Assembly (NCBI GenBank): GCA_002205965.3
Contig: NADL03000069.1
Coordinates: forward strand, 310,001-374,000
Source: Kappaphycus alvarezii
Taxonomy: Eukaryota; Rhodophyta; Florideophyceae; Gigartinales; Solieriaceae
Length of the DNA stretch: 64,000 bases
Direction of reading: 5' to 3'
Part shown: positions 10,368-21,979 of the stretch, piece after piece
How the letters are laid out: every line of letters starts with the position of its first letter
Position numbering within the stretch: position 1 is the first letter of the stretch
Translations under genes and position numbers: made by a program
The notes under the pieces: model-generated
The model's input: only the letters and a program-made list of their open reading frames with translations
The model's database searches: none
Told to the model about the DNA's origin: nothing

Positions 10368-10574
10368 GTATGCACGCTCTTGATCCGCACGATATGCACG
10401 CTCTTTCATACAAATACATTGATGGCTGGCCTGAAGGTAGCATTTTAGGGAGCGTAGTTCCTTCCCCATTACGGTGTCGGTACACCCTTTTTGAGTCGAT
10501 TATGGTTGTCTGGAAAACCATGGGATAGATCGGATATATCTTCCAAGAGTAAAACACCAAAAAGTTCCCCCCTT
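10368..10574 (+). repeat. LINE-1 3' end (protein C-terminus plus 3' UTR)
   Basis: The plus strand reads LMAGLKVAF and a stop (10,421-10,450), then the 3' UTR with GAGTCGATTATGGTTGTCTG, and ends CTTCCAAGAGTAAAACACC and a C-rich tail. This copy links the dispersed terminus to the LINE-1 protein. The same C-terminus, as LLAGLQPVF, ends the larger LINE-1 copy at 15.8 kb. Confidence 0.75.
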
Positions 10575-10678
10575 AAAATAACCCAAAAATTTCCCACGGG
10601 GAAAAAGAGGGTTTCTTTATTGAGATGGAGAACCTTTTCCCGGAAAACAACTAATACAGAAAAGGCTGTGAGCAAGTT

Positions 10679-11147
10679 TTGAGCTCCTCCCCCATCCCCC
10701 CAACCCCCTCTCATCCGCGCGCGAGCACGCGTGCGCGGAGCGCTCCCCTCTTGCGCATTGGGAGTAGAGCCCGCAACCGGCTCGACCCTCTCCCTCAACT
10801 TCCAACAATTCTCTTCCTGCCCGCCACGTTCATCTGGGGTACGTATCACAATACTCTCACCTTCGTTTTACTTCTTTTCGTATCATCCACAGTCTCGCGG
10901 ATCTCGACGCCCGGCGTTCCCCCCCTGCTTCTCGTTGCCAAGGCGATCGACTGGAACATCGACATCCCGACCGCGCTTTCTTCATCGCAACGACCATCGA
11001 CTATCCCGCAGGCTCCCGTGTCCTCCGCTGACGAGGACAAAATTTCAAATTTCTGAACGGTCAAATTCCGCCGCACCGGATTGATTGCATTGCTGTATCA
11101 ACTGACAGTGAAGCACGGGTGACAATTACAGTTTTGAACAAGGAGGT
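10679..11147 (+). other. GC-rich leader upstream of LINE-1
   Basis: The first 130 bp are unusually C/G-rich (CCCCCATCCCCCCAACCCCC and CGCGCGCGAGCACGCG). Several overlapping frames in both strands result from this composition. It may be the 5' UTR/internal promoter or the N-terminal coding part of the LINE-1 copy that follows. I cannot decide which. Confidence 0.35.
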
Positions 11148-14100
11148 GTGAAGTGCATACCGACCGTACAGGCCGTAGGCAAGAAGAATACGTTTACTCT
11201 CGAACATCGGCCTTCGAGTGACAACGGCATTTACTGGCTCTCAACACGCAACTTGAAAAGGCCCCAACCCACCCGGGAACTACCTACTCCCGGTCAATGT
11301 ATCCTCTGCAGCAGGCCCAGCCGCAACTCCAGACTGTCGCAAACTTGCTGGCCCATCTGCGCACGACGCACATGCCACAATCCCGACACGGTCCGCCCCG
11401 CTGCCATGAGATCCACAAACTGCAGAAAAGTCTAGCTCAAATCGGATACTGGTACTGTGCCTGTCATCACAAATACCTCGGCTCCAAAGTAAACGGTCTG
11501 GATCCGCAAGGACTGTACTCCTTCTCGTACGTCCGCTGCCCTCAGTGTACCGTAGACACAAGGCCAAGGCAGTACGCTCCGTTGCACAAGTCGCAGTTGC
11601 AGGCGGATGAACCTCGCCAGTCTTCGGTCCGGTCCCACGCCCGATCGCCGACGATCAACCGCCGCGACCCGCACACACGACTGGACACGCGTCAGATCAG
11701 CAACTCTCACCAGGGCATGCTCCGCTCCACGCACAAACCCTGCCCCGCCATGAGGACATCTTTACGACCCACATTCCTGTTTGTCTCATATCCCTACACG
11801 ATTCCGATCAGCACTGAGTGACTCCCTGTCGATCGCCATGCATGACGCAGCGTGGGCTTGTGCACACGGACATAATGATGCGGAAGAGAAGCTCTCTAAA
11901 GTTTTCTTTTCCCTTCAGTGATGCTTTCCAATACTTCACCTTCCTCAGGTACCACCGGTTCGAACTTCGAAACGCAAGTCCAATCAACCAGTGACTTAAT
12001 TCAGAGAACGGCTCGATTGTGGAATGCAGGACAGTTCCAAACCTTATGGCAGAACGCACTTCAACAAGCGACCTCCCGAACAAAACGAACTTTAACGCCC
12101 AGGAACAGAAACAGGCCAACATTCGTCGTGCCATGAGACTCGCCCGCGAAGGAGCATATGGGAAAGCTGCACAGGCATTAGGATCTCTAGGGTGTTACCG
12201 GCCACTAATCGGTGTCTGACGCCCTCCGAGCTAAACATCCTCAACCCCCCGGGAGGATGAGGAACACTTTGAACCGCCTTCCGCACCCCCCGATATCTCA
12301 GCGATCACAAAGGACGAGGTTTTGCGGGCAGTTCGCTCTTTCAAACCCGGTTCAGCCCCGGGGGATCCGGACTTCGCCCCTCTCACGTCGAAGAGCTTCT
12401 ACGGACACCCACATCTTCCTCGCAGGGGAAATTCTTGGATTCATTAACAGAACTTCTGAACGTCCTGGCTTCCGGAAAAGCTCCTACTGCCCTCGCCCCG
12501 TGGATTGCTGGAGCCCCACTCACACCACTTGCGAAGAAAGACATGACTCCGCGCCCCATTGCAGTGGGAGAGACTTTGCGACGGTTAGTTAGTAGCTGCC
12601 TTGCTACTCGGGTCAATGAAAAGGCCTCCACCTACTTCCAGCCTCTTCAGGTTGGTATCGCCACAAAGTCAGGAACAGATGCAGTAGTTCACGGTGTTCG
12701 ACGCATCGTGAACAAGTTCGGTACACGCCCTGAATATGCGCTCTTGTCGGTCGACCTGAAGAATGCGTTCAACCTGTGCAGCCGTGCTTCCTTTTTTAAC
12801 GCAGTCCGGAACCTCTTTCCTCAGCTGCTCCCTTGGGTACTGTATTGCTACAACAACGATCCAGCGTTCCTCTGGACGGGATTCGAGACTATACGGAGTG
12901 TTGTGGGTACTCAGCAAGGAGACCCGCTCAGCGGATTGCTTTTCGCTCTCGTACTCCACCCCATCGCCCTAAAGATCAAAGAGCTATTGTCGGGATCCCC
13001 CGACAAGGACACAGGGTTAGACACACTGCTTTTGGAGCTTTGGTATCACGACGATGGCTACATTGTAGCCAAACACGAGGATATACTCAAGGTAATCGAG
13101 GTTCTGTCTTCTCCCGAGGCCAAACGTCGTGGTCTCCATCTGGCAGTCTCGAAATGCAAAGTATGGTGGCCCACCGCCCCTCCGCGTCGGTTCAGTCCGC
13201 ATACCCCTGTGATATGCGGCAGGAATACAGTACTGGTACTTCGGTTTTGAACGCGCCAATCGGCTCCCAAACGTTCATGGAACAATACTTCCTGGACCAT
13301 GTATACTCCCTTGAGCCTTTACTTAACGCTGTCATGGAAATCGAGGACGCGCACGCTTCATTCCAACTACTGCGCAACTGCTTTGGGGTTTGCAAAGTGG
13401 GATACCTCTTGCGAGTTGTGCCGCCCTCTTGTACGCGGAAAGGGGCCGAATACTTCGACAGCTTAATCGAGAGGTGCTGCCGCACTTTAGCGGGTGGAAT
13501 GCTAGACAACTGTATATTCAAGGAGCTGCAACTGCCCATTAAGGCACTACAGGAGAAGAAGCCGACCTTGGGAATCGGCCTCTCCTCCGCGCGAGATGTC
13601 GCCGCCGCTTCGTTTCTTGCGTCCAGCGCCGCGACGCAGCAGTTATGCGAGAAGTCTTTGCCGTCCTGTGCTCAAGACCTGACGCAGTACGAGGATGCTA
13701 CAGCCGCCTTTACCGCATGGAGCGCCTCTTGTCGACCCTCAGAACGGATTCCGTTTAGCAATTTCTGCTCATCCAACCCACCATCGCAGAAGAAGCTAAC
13801 AGATGCAATTCATATGGCTGTGCAAGAGGCCTTGCCGCTCGGAAACATCCGCACCCGCGCCTTCCGCGCTAGCATGTCCCTCCCCGGTGCCAAAGGCTGG
13901 GTCTACTGTGCACCTTGCCCTGGATTGAGGACGCACATCAAGAGCAAAGACTTTTCCGTGTGGTTCCAATACTTTTGCCAAACCCCCTTATTCGCCCCAG
14001 GTACCCCTTGCCCCAAAGCAGGATGCCATGAAATGCTGGATATCTACGGGGACCACTTGCTACATTGTCGCTTTGGCTGCGAGCGGAATACTCGCCATAA

Positions 14101-14730
14101 CAACCAGGTGACTTTACTGGGGAACGACCTTGCAAGAGCCGCCCGACGTCCATTCATCGAACCTCGTCTACACTACCAAAACAGGACGAGGCCGGATATC
14201 AGGGCGATGGGAGCCGCCGGTGGCACGGATTACTTCGACGTAACCTTTGTCAACCCGCTCGCTCCCTCCCACGCAAGAGCCAGGGCTTTCAACCCACTCA
14301 CAAGCCTCAACGCAGCTCACGCAGAGAAGCAGCGGAAATACCAAGGGTTCCTTGCTGAGCTGCCTGGAGAAACAGGCTGGTTCCTGTCCCCATCTCAACG
14401 CTTGGAGGATGGCATCCGGCGGCGTTCTCCGTCGTCAAGGAACTCGCGAGAACCGTTGCCACCCGCGCAATGGAACGGTTTTCGAAGGTTAGAGCCATTC
14501 TTTTACAGCGGCACTCCGCTTTGACAGTAACCTCCAATGCCGCTTGTTGCTGGCTGGCCTCCCTTCCACCTTCTGGTAGATTGGAGTGCCATCCACAGCT
14601 TTCGACGCATCGTACGGTTTCGCAATTGGCTTGACAATGATACGATATCTACGCTTTGGTACAAATTTACTGGATACCAACCCACATATCCACCACAGTA
14701 AATTAACCCCCCATTTACACCTTTATTGAG
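11148..14730 (+). pseudogene. LINE-1, near full-length non-LTR retrotransposon (zinc fingers, RT, CCHC, restriction-like endonuclease)
   Basis: The order of parts is that of single-ORF LINEs with a restriction-like endonuclease (R2/NeSL/CRE-like architecture). A C2H2-type finger lies at about 11,300-11,370 (CILCSRP in one frame, LLAHLRTTH in the next). A linker, ANIRRAMRLAREGAYGKA, is at about 12,110-12,180. The RT is at about 12,435-13,200, with SVDLKNAFNLCSR, GTQQGDPLSGLLFALV and the catalytic WYHDDGYIVA (H-D-D in place of A-D-D). The thumb, CCHC finger (CPKAGCHEMLDIYGDHLLHC) and nuclease core (RPDI ... DYFDVTFVNP) follow in another frame to about 14,390. A last frame change leads to TSNAACCWLASLPP. 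At least five frame changes break the protein. The 3' UTR ends near 14,730 in a CCCCCCATTTACACC tract. Confidence 0.85.
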
Positions 14731-14739
14731 ATGTAAGGA

Positions 14740-14900
14740 TTGGCTAGAACCCATTTGAAGTTGTAAATCTGAATGTCATATTAAATATATGTACCGATGG
14801 TCGAAGCAATGTACAAATCATTGCTGTAGAATGCTAGCACAAGCAGCAGTGAGGACTCCGATTGCAACCACAGAGGGTTTCTGTAATTTATTTCAACTTG
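14740..14900 (+). repeat. Dispersed repeat shared with 35,740-35,880 (minus)
   Basis: About 66 bp beginning AATCTGAATGTCATATTAAA and including CGATGGTCGAAGCAATGTAC match the minus strand at 35,740-35,830 with only about four visible differences. In both places a frame reads NLNVILN...DGRSNVQI. Origin unknown. 14,901-15,039 holds nothing recognisable. Confidence 0.6.
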
Positions 14901-15039
14901 TGTGCCCTTACGAAAAAAATGGAGAGCCATCATGAAGACAATGTTTGAAGTCATATCATCAAGTAATGTTTGACTAGGATTGCCAAAAGGATTTCGAAGT
15001 TTTTAAATCCTTTGTAAGCGGAACATTTGGGTTAGATTG

Positions 15040-15469
15040 GGGAAAGGTTTGGGTGGTTTACTTTCGAAAGATATATCTGATCAGGAGTTAAAAAAGGTAG
15101 CTTACTTCATGAGGTTGGTATGGGTTTGTCTATGGAAACAGAAAACATCCACCACTACTGCATCACCAGCAAGGTAAAGTATAGACCCTGTGCAAACAAG
15201 TCTATAGCTATCCTCTGCCAATAGTAACCTCACCCGCGCGCCCATTTGCCGCCTGCCCATAGACGCCTTTGGGGTTGAATATAATAGGGGTGGCTTCCGT
15301 GGAAGATAATGGTTGCTTATCACAGATTTGTGACGTGCTAGAGGGTTTCGGTAGACACGGAGGGTTCACCACAGACTTCTTAGTCTTAGGTACTGGAAGG
15401 AGTGGAGGGACAAGTGAAACAAACGAGAACAGAGCCTGAAAGAATGTAGTCTTTCTGGACAAAGTATTT
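15040..15469. repeat. LINE-1 3' terminus (minus) and degenerate LINE-1 sequence
   Basis: 15,040-15,083 reads GGGGAAAGGTTTGGGTGGTT and TCGAAAGATATATCTGATC, a minus-strand terminus. The following bases up to about 15,300 resemble in places the C-terminal LINE-1 coding sequence at 15,555-15,630. The rest is not assignable. Confidence 0.4.
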
Positions 15470-15915
15470 CAAATTTCTTCACTTTTATCAAAATGGAGAG
15501 TACTGACTTTCAACCCACTCACCTTGCTTAACGCAGCATGAACGCCGAAACACAGAAGATACGAGTCCTTTATCGCGTCTTCCGCCAGAAGTAGGCTTGC
15601 GCCCGTCCCTATCTCTACCCTCAGAGGATGGCACCCGGACGCCCACGCGTTGTTAACCGACGTCGCACGCAACGTCGCTACGAAGGCAAGGGAGACCTAC
15701 GCAAAGGTCAAACAAGTCTTAACACAGCGACATGTCGCAGCGGCAGCGATGTCCAATGCGGCGTGCCTGTTGGCCGGCCTCCAGCCAGTTTTCTAGCGTT
15801 TTGACGGCTTCCCGCCAGTCCTTTACATTGTAAGCCTTTACCAACATCATGACATCCCTCACGGAACAGCTAACCATATTTTTCATGGATTAAAAACACC
15901 CCAAATTCCCCCTTT
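15470..15915 (+). pseudogene. LINE-1 C-terminal fragment with 3' UTR
   Basis: The plus strand encodes FNPLTLLNAA, a stop, then a continuing frame with RHVAAAAMSNAACLLAGL and QPVF before the stop at about 15,795. This is the C-terminus after the nuclease domain of the copy at 11.1 kb (FNPLTSLNAA ... TSNAACCWLA). The 3' UTR ends in the CATTAAAAACACCCC-type terminus near 15,915. 15,916-16,400 holds nothing I can assign, apart from a short stretch near 16,165-16,200 that resembles the 3' end at 14,700. Confidence 0.65.
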
Positions 15916-16404
15916 TATCAAAGCATATTGAATTGTAAATTCAAAAACCTGCATAACCAGATTAGGCTTTGGAGAGGATATTTAAATTCAAAGCAACCTT
16001 CGAATACCGTATCTCTCAATTTGATGATATACAGTACCAAGGAACTAAAATTATGAACTTTGCGGTAATAACTAGAATCTAAACCCTGCCGCTGGCCTTG
16101 TATACCGCAATATTTCACGTAAATACACAAAATCATACACGGTGACTTGGTATCAGCCACAATATCTGTTACAGTAGATTAATCCCACCGTGGTCACCCT
16201 TGTATACCTAGAATATCCCTCACATTGTTTAGATAGAATGAAGCCGTCAGTCGTCCTTTCCATTACTTAACACGAAGTCTAAGCCTCCTCCGGTTATCGC
16301 CCCCCTGAGATCTCACAGGAGACCAACCTCCTCTTTTCCAATACATCTAAATCACTCAGTTTAATCAAAAAGAAATTTTTAAACCTCTGAGGTTCACAGG
16401 AAAA

Positions 16405-16560
16405 ATACACCACGACCCTGCAGTAACACTCATTGCAGCATGTTTGTTGGTTGGCCTCCAGTCGGTCTTTGGGGGGTTTCCCGGCGCCTTTGTGGGCAAT
16501 AAGCTTGAAAGGCTGCATGCATTCTTGCAGATCCTTTGAGAAAAATTGCCCGCTCTTTTT
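16405..16560 (+). pseudogene. LINE-1 C-terminal fragment
   Basis: The frame TLIAACLLVGLQSVFGGFPG matches the end of the LINE-1 protein (AACLLAGLQPVF), followed by GAFVGNKLERL before a stop. The nearby 3' UTR is not resolved. Confidence 0.5.
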
Positions 16561-16781
16561 ACTATGTAAGATCCAACAAGCTTCCTCATTACTTCACTCA
16601 ATAAATTGTCGAGAAAAGGCAACCGAAATCGCTGAACAAGACTCGGAACCAGAAAAAGGTAGAGCGGACAAGGAAACTAAGACCAAATGTTCTGATTTCG
16701 AATTATTTAGATGCTTTAATTGGGGCTTATACAATTTGTTGTGATTCGTTCGTCTTTCTCCTGTATTGTCTTTGTTTACAC

Positions 16782-17100
16782 AAAGAAAGTTTTGGGTGTT
16801 TTAACTGTTGGAAGATATATTCAATCTTACACAAATCAGACAAGACAGACAAGACTTCAGAGATGAAGGGGGAGGGCCGGGGCCGGCCAACAGGAAAACT
16901 AGCAAGTCGCAGAGTGATCTAGCAGCCGACGGTTGACTGGAAGGGCGGTGCGCTGTTGGACCAAGGAGCTAAGAATGTGAAAGATGCATGGGCGTTCAGC
17001 CACTGGGTTGGTGCCGCGGCGTGACGCGATGTAATTTGCGAGGACAGAGATACCCTTGTCAGCACAAGGTCCAGCTGAGCCAAAGCGTACGTCATTCCTC
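16782..17100 (-). pseudogene. LINE-1 C-terminal fragment with 3' terminus, minus strand
   Basis: 16,782-16,830 is the 3' terminus (AGTTTTGGGTGTTTTAACTG on the plus strand). Upstream in the minus sense, 17,100 to 16,880 contains a degenerate stretch ending in CCTGTTGGCCGGCC, the same string that encodes LLAGL in other copies. Confidence 0.5.
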
Positions 17101-17184
17101 TGTACAGGATAACAAGTTTCCTTCCCTATCTGGTGTTTTTGATTCGTCGTTTGCCAGTATTATGAGGCATTTACAGGGGGATAA

Positions 17185-17262
17185 ATCTAAGATATCTTCC
17201 AAGAGTAGAGCACCCAAACCTTTCCCCTTACAGGGGGGGACGTTTGGCTTAGTTTACTGCGA
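17185..17262. repeat. Tail-to-tail pair of LINE-1 3' termini
   Basis: ATATCTTCCAAGAGTAGAGC through CCTTTCCCC (plus) is followed after five bases by GGGGGGGACGTTTGG (minus). The 3' ends face each other, as near 8.2 kb. Confidence 0.6.
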
Positions 17263-17435
17263 GTGGAACGTAGGGTGAAATTTCCAGTAACCTGTGCAGT
17301 GTGGCGGCGGCGGCGAGAACAATACGGTGAAAATAGGTGTGCTATGGAACAGCGACTAAAAAGTTGCTGCGAGCCCTGTCAGCAGACATGCGGCCTTCAA
17401 AGCAATCATTAACGCAGAATATCGCTGTAGGAAAG

Positions 17436-17975
17436 GGGGGAAGGGTTTGGGTGTTTTACTCTTGGAAGATATATCCGATCTGTAAGAAAGTGTCCCTCGG
17501 CTCTAGAGGGAGTGAACGTGGTTGGTGAAGTCTTTCTCCATGAAGCTGGAGGAACCTACTGGGGCGTTGAAAATCACGGTTCCTTCGGTGCATTCCTGAT
17601 TGATTTCTGATGGGTATGCAGCTCGGACGAAGCCCTGTGGAGCTGTGGTCACCAGATCTTGCATTTAGGGAGAGAGAGGTGCAAGCTCAGGCTTATGGCC
17701 TGAGGAGAAGACAGGATATGAATGGCTTTCATTAGTGCTTCGCGTTGGGCGATGATGTACCCATCATCGTGGTACCACAGCTGTAAGAAGACATTGCGCA
17801 ACACTTCGTCCCCGTTGGACGACAGCATTTGCTACAGCTTCCGGGCCATTATCTGCAGGACCAGATAGAAAGAGTAGGCCCGCGATGGGTCACCCTGATG
17901 GGTACCAATGACGCTGCATTAGTATCGAAACCCGTCCACAAATATTACGGGTCGTTGTTGTAACTGTACAAGCAC
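17436..17975 (-). pseudogene. LINE-1 copy with RT fragment and 3' terminus, internally deleted
   Basis: The minus strand from 17,975 encodes, across frame changes, YNNDP and YLWTGFDT, then QLWYHDDGYIIAQREALMKA (the RT catalytic box) and HLSLPKCKIW, down to about 17,640. These match the RT at 12.8-13.2 kb. At 17,436-17,482 lies a minus-strand 3' terminus. The intervening sequence is too short to hold the rest of the protein, so the copy is internally deleted or composite. Confidence 0.65.
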
Positions 17976-19185
17976 TCACCCCAGCACTTGTAGTGATTGT
18001 AATTTGTTGCACAGGGAATGTTTTGGGTGTCTTTACTGTTTGTTGCAGGTCTAATTAATTGATTTCTGTGACGGCGTGCATTCAGTAGATTTTTTCTATA
18101 AGGCATTCGCTTACTTAAAGGCAAATTATCATCACAATAAAATACTACACGCAGACAAGTCAAAGTCTCACAATGCAATTATGAAGATGAATAATTTGAG
18201 CGTGGAGCCATTAAAATTATATGGATTCGGATTGCCAAAGTGTTGAGGAAAGCAAGAAAATGCTGAAAGGGAAGAGAGCGATTAGTACATGGGAATTATT
18301 TTTGGATCATAGTACGTCGCAACAAAAGCGGAGTAGGGAGAGTTCTGGTATGTGCTTGCATATAGGAACGACGAATTCTCGAGAGACTACTCAGAGAGTT
18401 TCGGGGAAGCACTTTGGACGCCATGTAAAATCATTATGTTCAAGATCTAAGCGGATAGTTTACAAACATGTTTACGAAGGGGTGAATGAGGGTAGTTTAC
18501 TTTGTCGTCTGCCATTTCAATTGGGGGGAATCTGTTTATGAAGGCATAATACGTCATGCTTTCGCAAAAGGCTCTTGGTAAGGGTGATGAGGATGTTTGA
18601 CTAATACATCCAAGTGTTCGAATGAAGGGCAATCGATGACAATGACATACTGTACCTTTACAAATGATAACGAAGCAGTTCAGTTTCCTCAAGCCCCATT
18701 TTTATCCAAATTAGAGATACAAGAGATGGGGTTTGACTTAATACAAGTGAGTGCACATAACAATCTAGTATACTACCATCAGAGACATAATGAGTAAAAA
18801 TAAATTTACAGCATTATTTTGAGATGATGAGAAATTGAGGTTTGTCCATCCCGAGTAGTGCTAAGGTTGAGAGACTTGTGACCTTAAATTCAAAACATGC
18901 TTCAGAATTTACAGTATGATAATCGAATATTTCTACCAAGTGAGAGTAGCCCGAAGCCTAGTCAATAAGCACGCAGTGTTTGAAGTGGTTATCAACGTTT
19001 TGAGAAGAGTAACTTGTTGTTAATGATTGGTTGTAAACACCGTAGAGGCGGTTCGTATTTTCCTACTTGTAAGGCTTTTGTGGTAGTGACAAATACTTAC
19101 ATTGTCCATACGGAGTGTCTTCGGATTGGGGGTGGGAGATTTTGGGGAGAGAAGGTTCAAGTGTTTTCTGTAAACATATCATATC
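17976..19185. other. No recognisable gene
   Basis: A weak LINE-1-like terminus (AATGTTTTGGGTGTCTTTAC) is visible near 18,015. A 106-codon plus frame at 18,221-18,541 has no known motif. Nothing else is assignable. Confidence 0.35.
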
Positions 19186-19450
19186 ACATCATTTTACTTT
19201 TGAAAGATATATTCGATCGGAAGGTTGGGGTGTGTTATGATGGCAGCAGTTGTTCCAAACGACTACAGTAGTCGAATGATTTCATGGGTTGGAATTGGTG
19301 GTTTTATTCTAGAGGAATAGGCTTCGGTGTTTTACTCTTTATGTTGAGCCACCAAGTGATGCAGGCGCGACAGTTGCCACCCGTTGCCTGTCTGCGTGTT
19401 TGATCTCTGAATAATCTCCCCGCACTTTCGAAAAAAATTTTCCGCTCCCT
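19186..19450. repeat. LINE-1 termini next to a LINE-2 tail
   Basis: Minus-strand LINE-1 terminus pieces are at 19,186-19,217 and 19,318-19,345. They are followed by a plus-strand LINE-2 3' UTR piece at 19,357-19,435 (TGATGCAGGCGCGACAGTTG and CTGAATAATCTCCCCGCAC). A further degenerate LINE-1 terminus follows to about 19,470. Confidence 0.5.
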
Positions 19451-19608
19451 CTTACTCTTGGAAGATTATTCGGTTTATTAGGGGGGGTTTTATCATAAAG
19501 TCTATGGCAGTCTGGTAAAAGTAGGAACGCGAGATGAAAATGCGTGAAGACTCTCGCTAAGTTGCGTCATCACATAACAGCTCGGTACGTGAGGGCATGT
19601 ACTGTAAC

Positions 19609-19772
19609 TCATGCGGCCTGCTTGATGGCTGGCCTGAAGTAGCATTTTAGGGAGCGTAGTTCCTACCCATTACTGTGTAGGTATACCCTTTTTGAGTCGA
19701 TTGTGGTTGTCTGGAAAACCATGCGATAGATTGGATATATCTTCCAAGAGTAAAACACCCAAATGTTCCCCT
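19609..19772 (+). repeat. LINE-1 3' end, 5'-truncated copy
   Basis: The copy begins at GCTTGATGGCTGGCCTGAAG in the last codons, has the UTR core GAGTCGATTGTGGTTGTCTG, and ends AAGAGTAAAACACCCAAATG and CCCC. Confidence 0.75.
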
Positions 19773-20943
19773 GTACCTCACTGAGTAGGGGGTAGATGTA
19801 CAGAATTGGTGACTGTTCTAATTTTCTTCAAGGTACAATACATAGCAGGCGTCTCTCATGCAATATTGTATGAGACATGCCTGTTTTGGAGTATGGTATG
19901 CGCTGAAACTACCGCAGAAAGTTGTTTGTTTGCGAGGGGATAAAAGTGGTAAAATACATCAATTTTGGCCTCGTCACTAATGATCCAAGATCGAATAAAA
20001 TCCAGGAGCAAAAAGACCAAACCTTTACCCCAATGATCCACCGGGTGGACATTGTACGGAGGTGCATTGCTGCACTTGGCTGACGTGGACCACCTGTTTA
20101 GTTCTTAGCTAGCAATATAGTCGGAACTTGCAGCGGACACCCATTATACTGATGCCATAAAGTTTCTCTTGATTATTCCGTGAACCTTTCAGGTTTTAAC
20201 AGAATAAATGTTTTCTAAACCACGTGTTAAGTTGTGTGTGCTTTTCATCGATGTCAACAAGATAATCCTGGTATCAAACAGCACATTACCTCGTATGCCA
20301 TGGTAGTAAAGTACACCCTGGTGTTACAGTAAAACCTTTCGAACAAAAAAAGAACAGCTCATTACGTACAGCAATACGCCAGTAGATCGAAATACAAAGA
20401 CTGATTGGAAGAGGGAAGCACTTGATGTCATTTCCGGACGGAACGCATGCAGACAGATGCAGGTGAAATGTTGCGGCAGGTGAAGATGGCTCTCCATTGG
20501 ACCAGCAAGTGGAGGGGAGGCCAATCGTAAACATCCTACAAAGTCATCAACGTAGACCGGGTGGTGACCATGCCACAACTACTAGTTCGGGATTCCGATC
20601 TTTGTCTGTTGTATCCTGCCAAACTTATTGAGCGAAAAACGGAAAACGTGTTCTGTGTCGTAAATATTCCCTTGCTAAGACCAGTCGATAAGCTCGACCG
20701 AAATCCTAACCTTCCCTCGGCGCTATGCTTCTATTCACCTCCCGCTTGTGTGGATTAGCACTTTGCCTCCAACTTGTCTCGAGCTGGATCCTTGCCCGGC
20801 GTCCGTTTACGGTCCCATATCAATAGCACTTGAGAGCATTCGGGCCGGACTACTTCAAATAGACCGACTGTCCTTGTACGTTGCCCTGGTCTGAATATGA
20901 CGAACTTTGCATACAGTACTAGATCTAGGGATTATCTGTAAAA
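19773..20943. other. No recognisable gene
   Basis: A weak terminus-like stretch (AAAGACCAAACCTTTACCCC) is at about 20,010-20,035. Open frames are short and without motifs. Confidence 0.35.
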
Positions 20944-21126
20944 ATGGAAAAGGTTTGGGTGTTTTACTCTTGCAAAATATATTCGATCTACCCTAAAGAT
21001 TTCCAGACGACCACAAGCGAATCAAAAAGGTATGTCGAGACAGTAATGGGGTAGGAACTAACAGAGAGGGATCTTAACACAAACGACTTGTGGAAGAACC
21101 TATTTTCATCATTAAAGCAACCCAAT
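20944..21126. repeat. LINE-1 3' ends in both orientations
   Basis: 20,944-21,075 is a minus-strand 3' end (AAAGGTTTGGGTGTTTTACT, then CAGACGACCACAAGCGAATC). 21,100-21,126 is a plus-strand second-type terminus (AAAGCAACCCAATTTTCCCC). They diverge, with the 3' ends outward. Confidence 0.55.
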
Positions 21127-21979
21127 TTTCCCCCTTGTGGAAGAAAACGGAAGCGGTTGGAATAAAATGTGAGCTTTTAAGAGACATTTATTATCGGGTG
21201 CATCACTTGCCTCATTAACGAGGTTCTCAGATGGTTTGTTAAAGTAGAAAAGAGAACATTACTACACTCGGCTACAGCACTGTGTATTACTGTATGCGTT
21301 CCTGAAGTAGGCAGAAAGTCAGTACGAATGACTCATAAACTGAACGCCTACGAAATACAACACATTACCACATGGGATGGAGAAATGGATCTGACGCATT
21401 ATAATATTAAAAGGATTTATTGAGACGACTTTGACTCAACCCTCGTAACTCTCACAGTAAATACACACCCGTCCTCCCGTCAGTACAGCCCTAGCTGGCT
21501 CTTTTCAAAGAGGCAAAAAATGTTCACCACATCAAATCATAGGGAGGTCAACTACAGTAGATTGCGCGGGTACCGTGCTCGCTTAGTGTCAAGCCTTTGT
21601 TTCAAAAAGACAGTGTGGCCAGCATCGATCTGGCTGTAGAGGGCAAGGATTGTCTTCTTCTTAGTTTTTCGGCATACTGGGATAAGCAGCCGTGATCAAG
21701 ACGGATGATTTCTCTGAGATGGATTCAATGATTTCGTCCTGACGCCGTTTCAAACAGAACCCTTCCTTCAGCATTCATGGATTTTTGCACTCTTGTCTGC
21801 CATGCCAAACATTGAACATCATCACAATTGGATTCCTACGATCATACATTAACCCGCATTCCTTTCTTTCAACAAGCAATTCTATTTAAACTCGCAAAGC
21901 TGCCCGTCGAGATTACATTTCCTCTTTCACAGTACCAAGCAAATCTCAAATTCAATTGCATCTCATCAATATTTGAAAA
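21127..21979. other. Upstream region of the lactonase-like gene, otherwise empty
   Basis: No element or gene is recognised. The last 100 bp before 21,980 are AT-rich with CAATTCTATTTAAACTCGC near 21,880, a possible TATA-like element (CTATTTAAA) about 100 bp upstream of the ATG. Confidence 0.3.

Noticed and set aside
8813..10372. GTATG as target duplication of LTR copy A
   Set aside because: The right side fits, but the left GTATG (8813-8817) is followed by sequence that does not resemble the LTR end, so the match is probably chance.
10679..11084. Three overlapping long frames in GC-rich DNA
   Set aside because: Composition-driven; none shows a domain, and they conflict with each other. The region is noted only as the LINE-1 leader.
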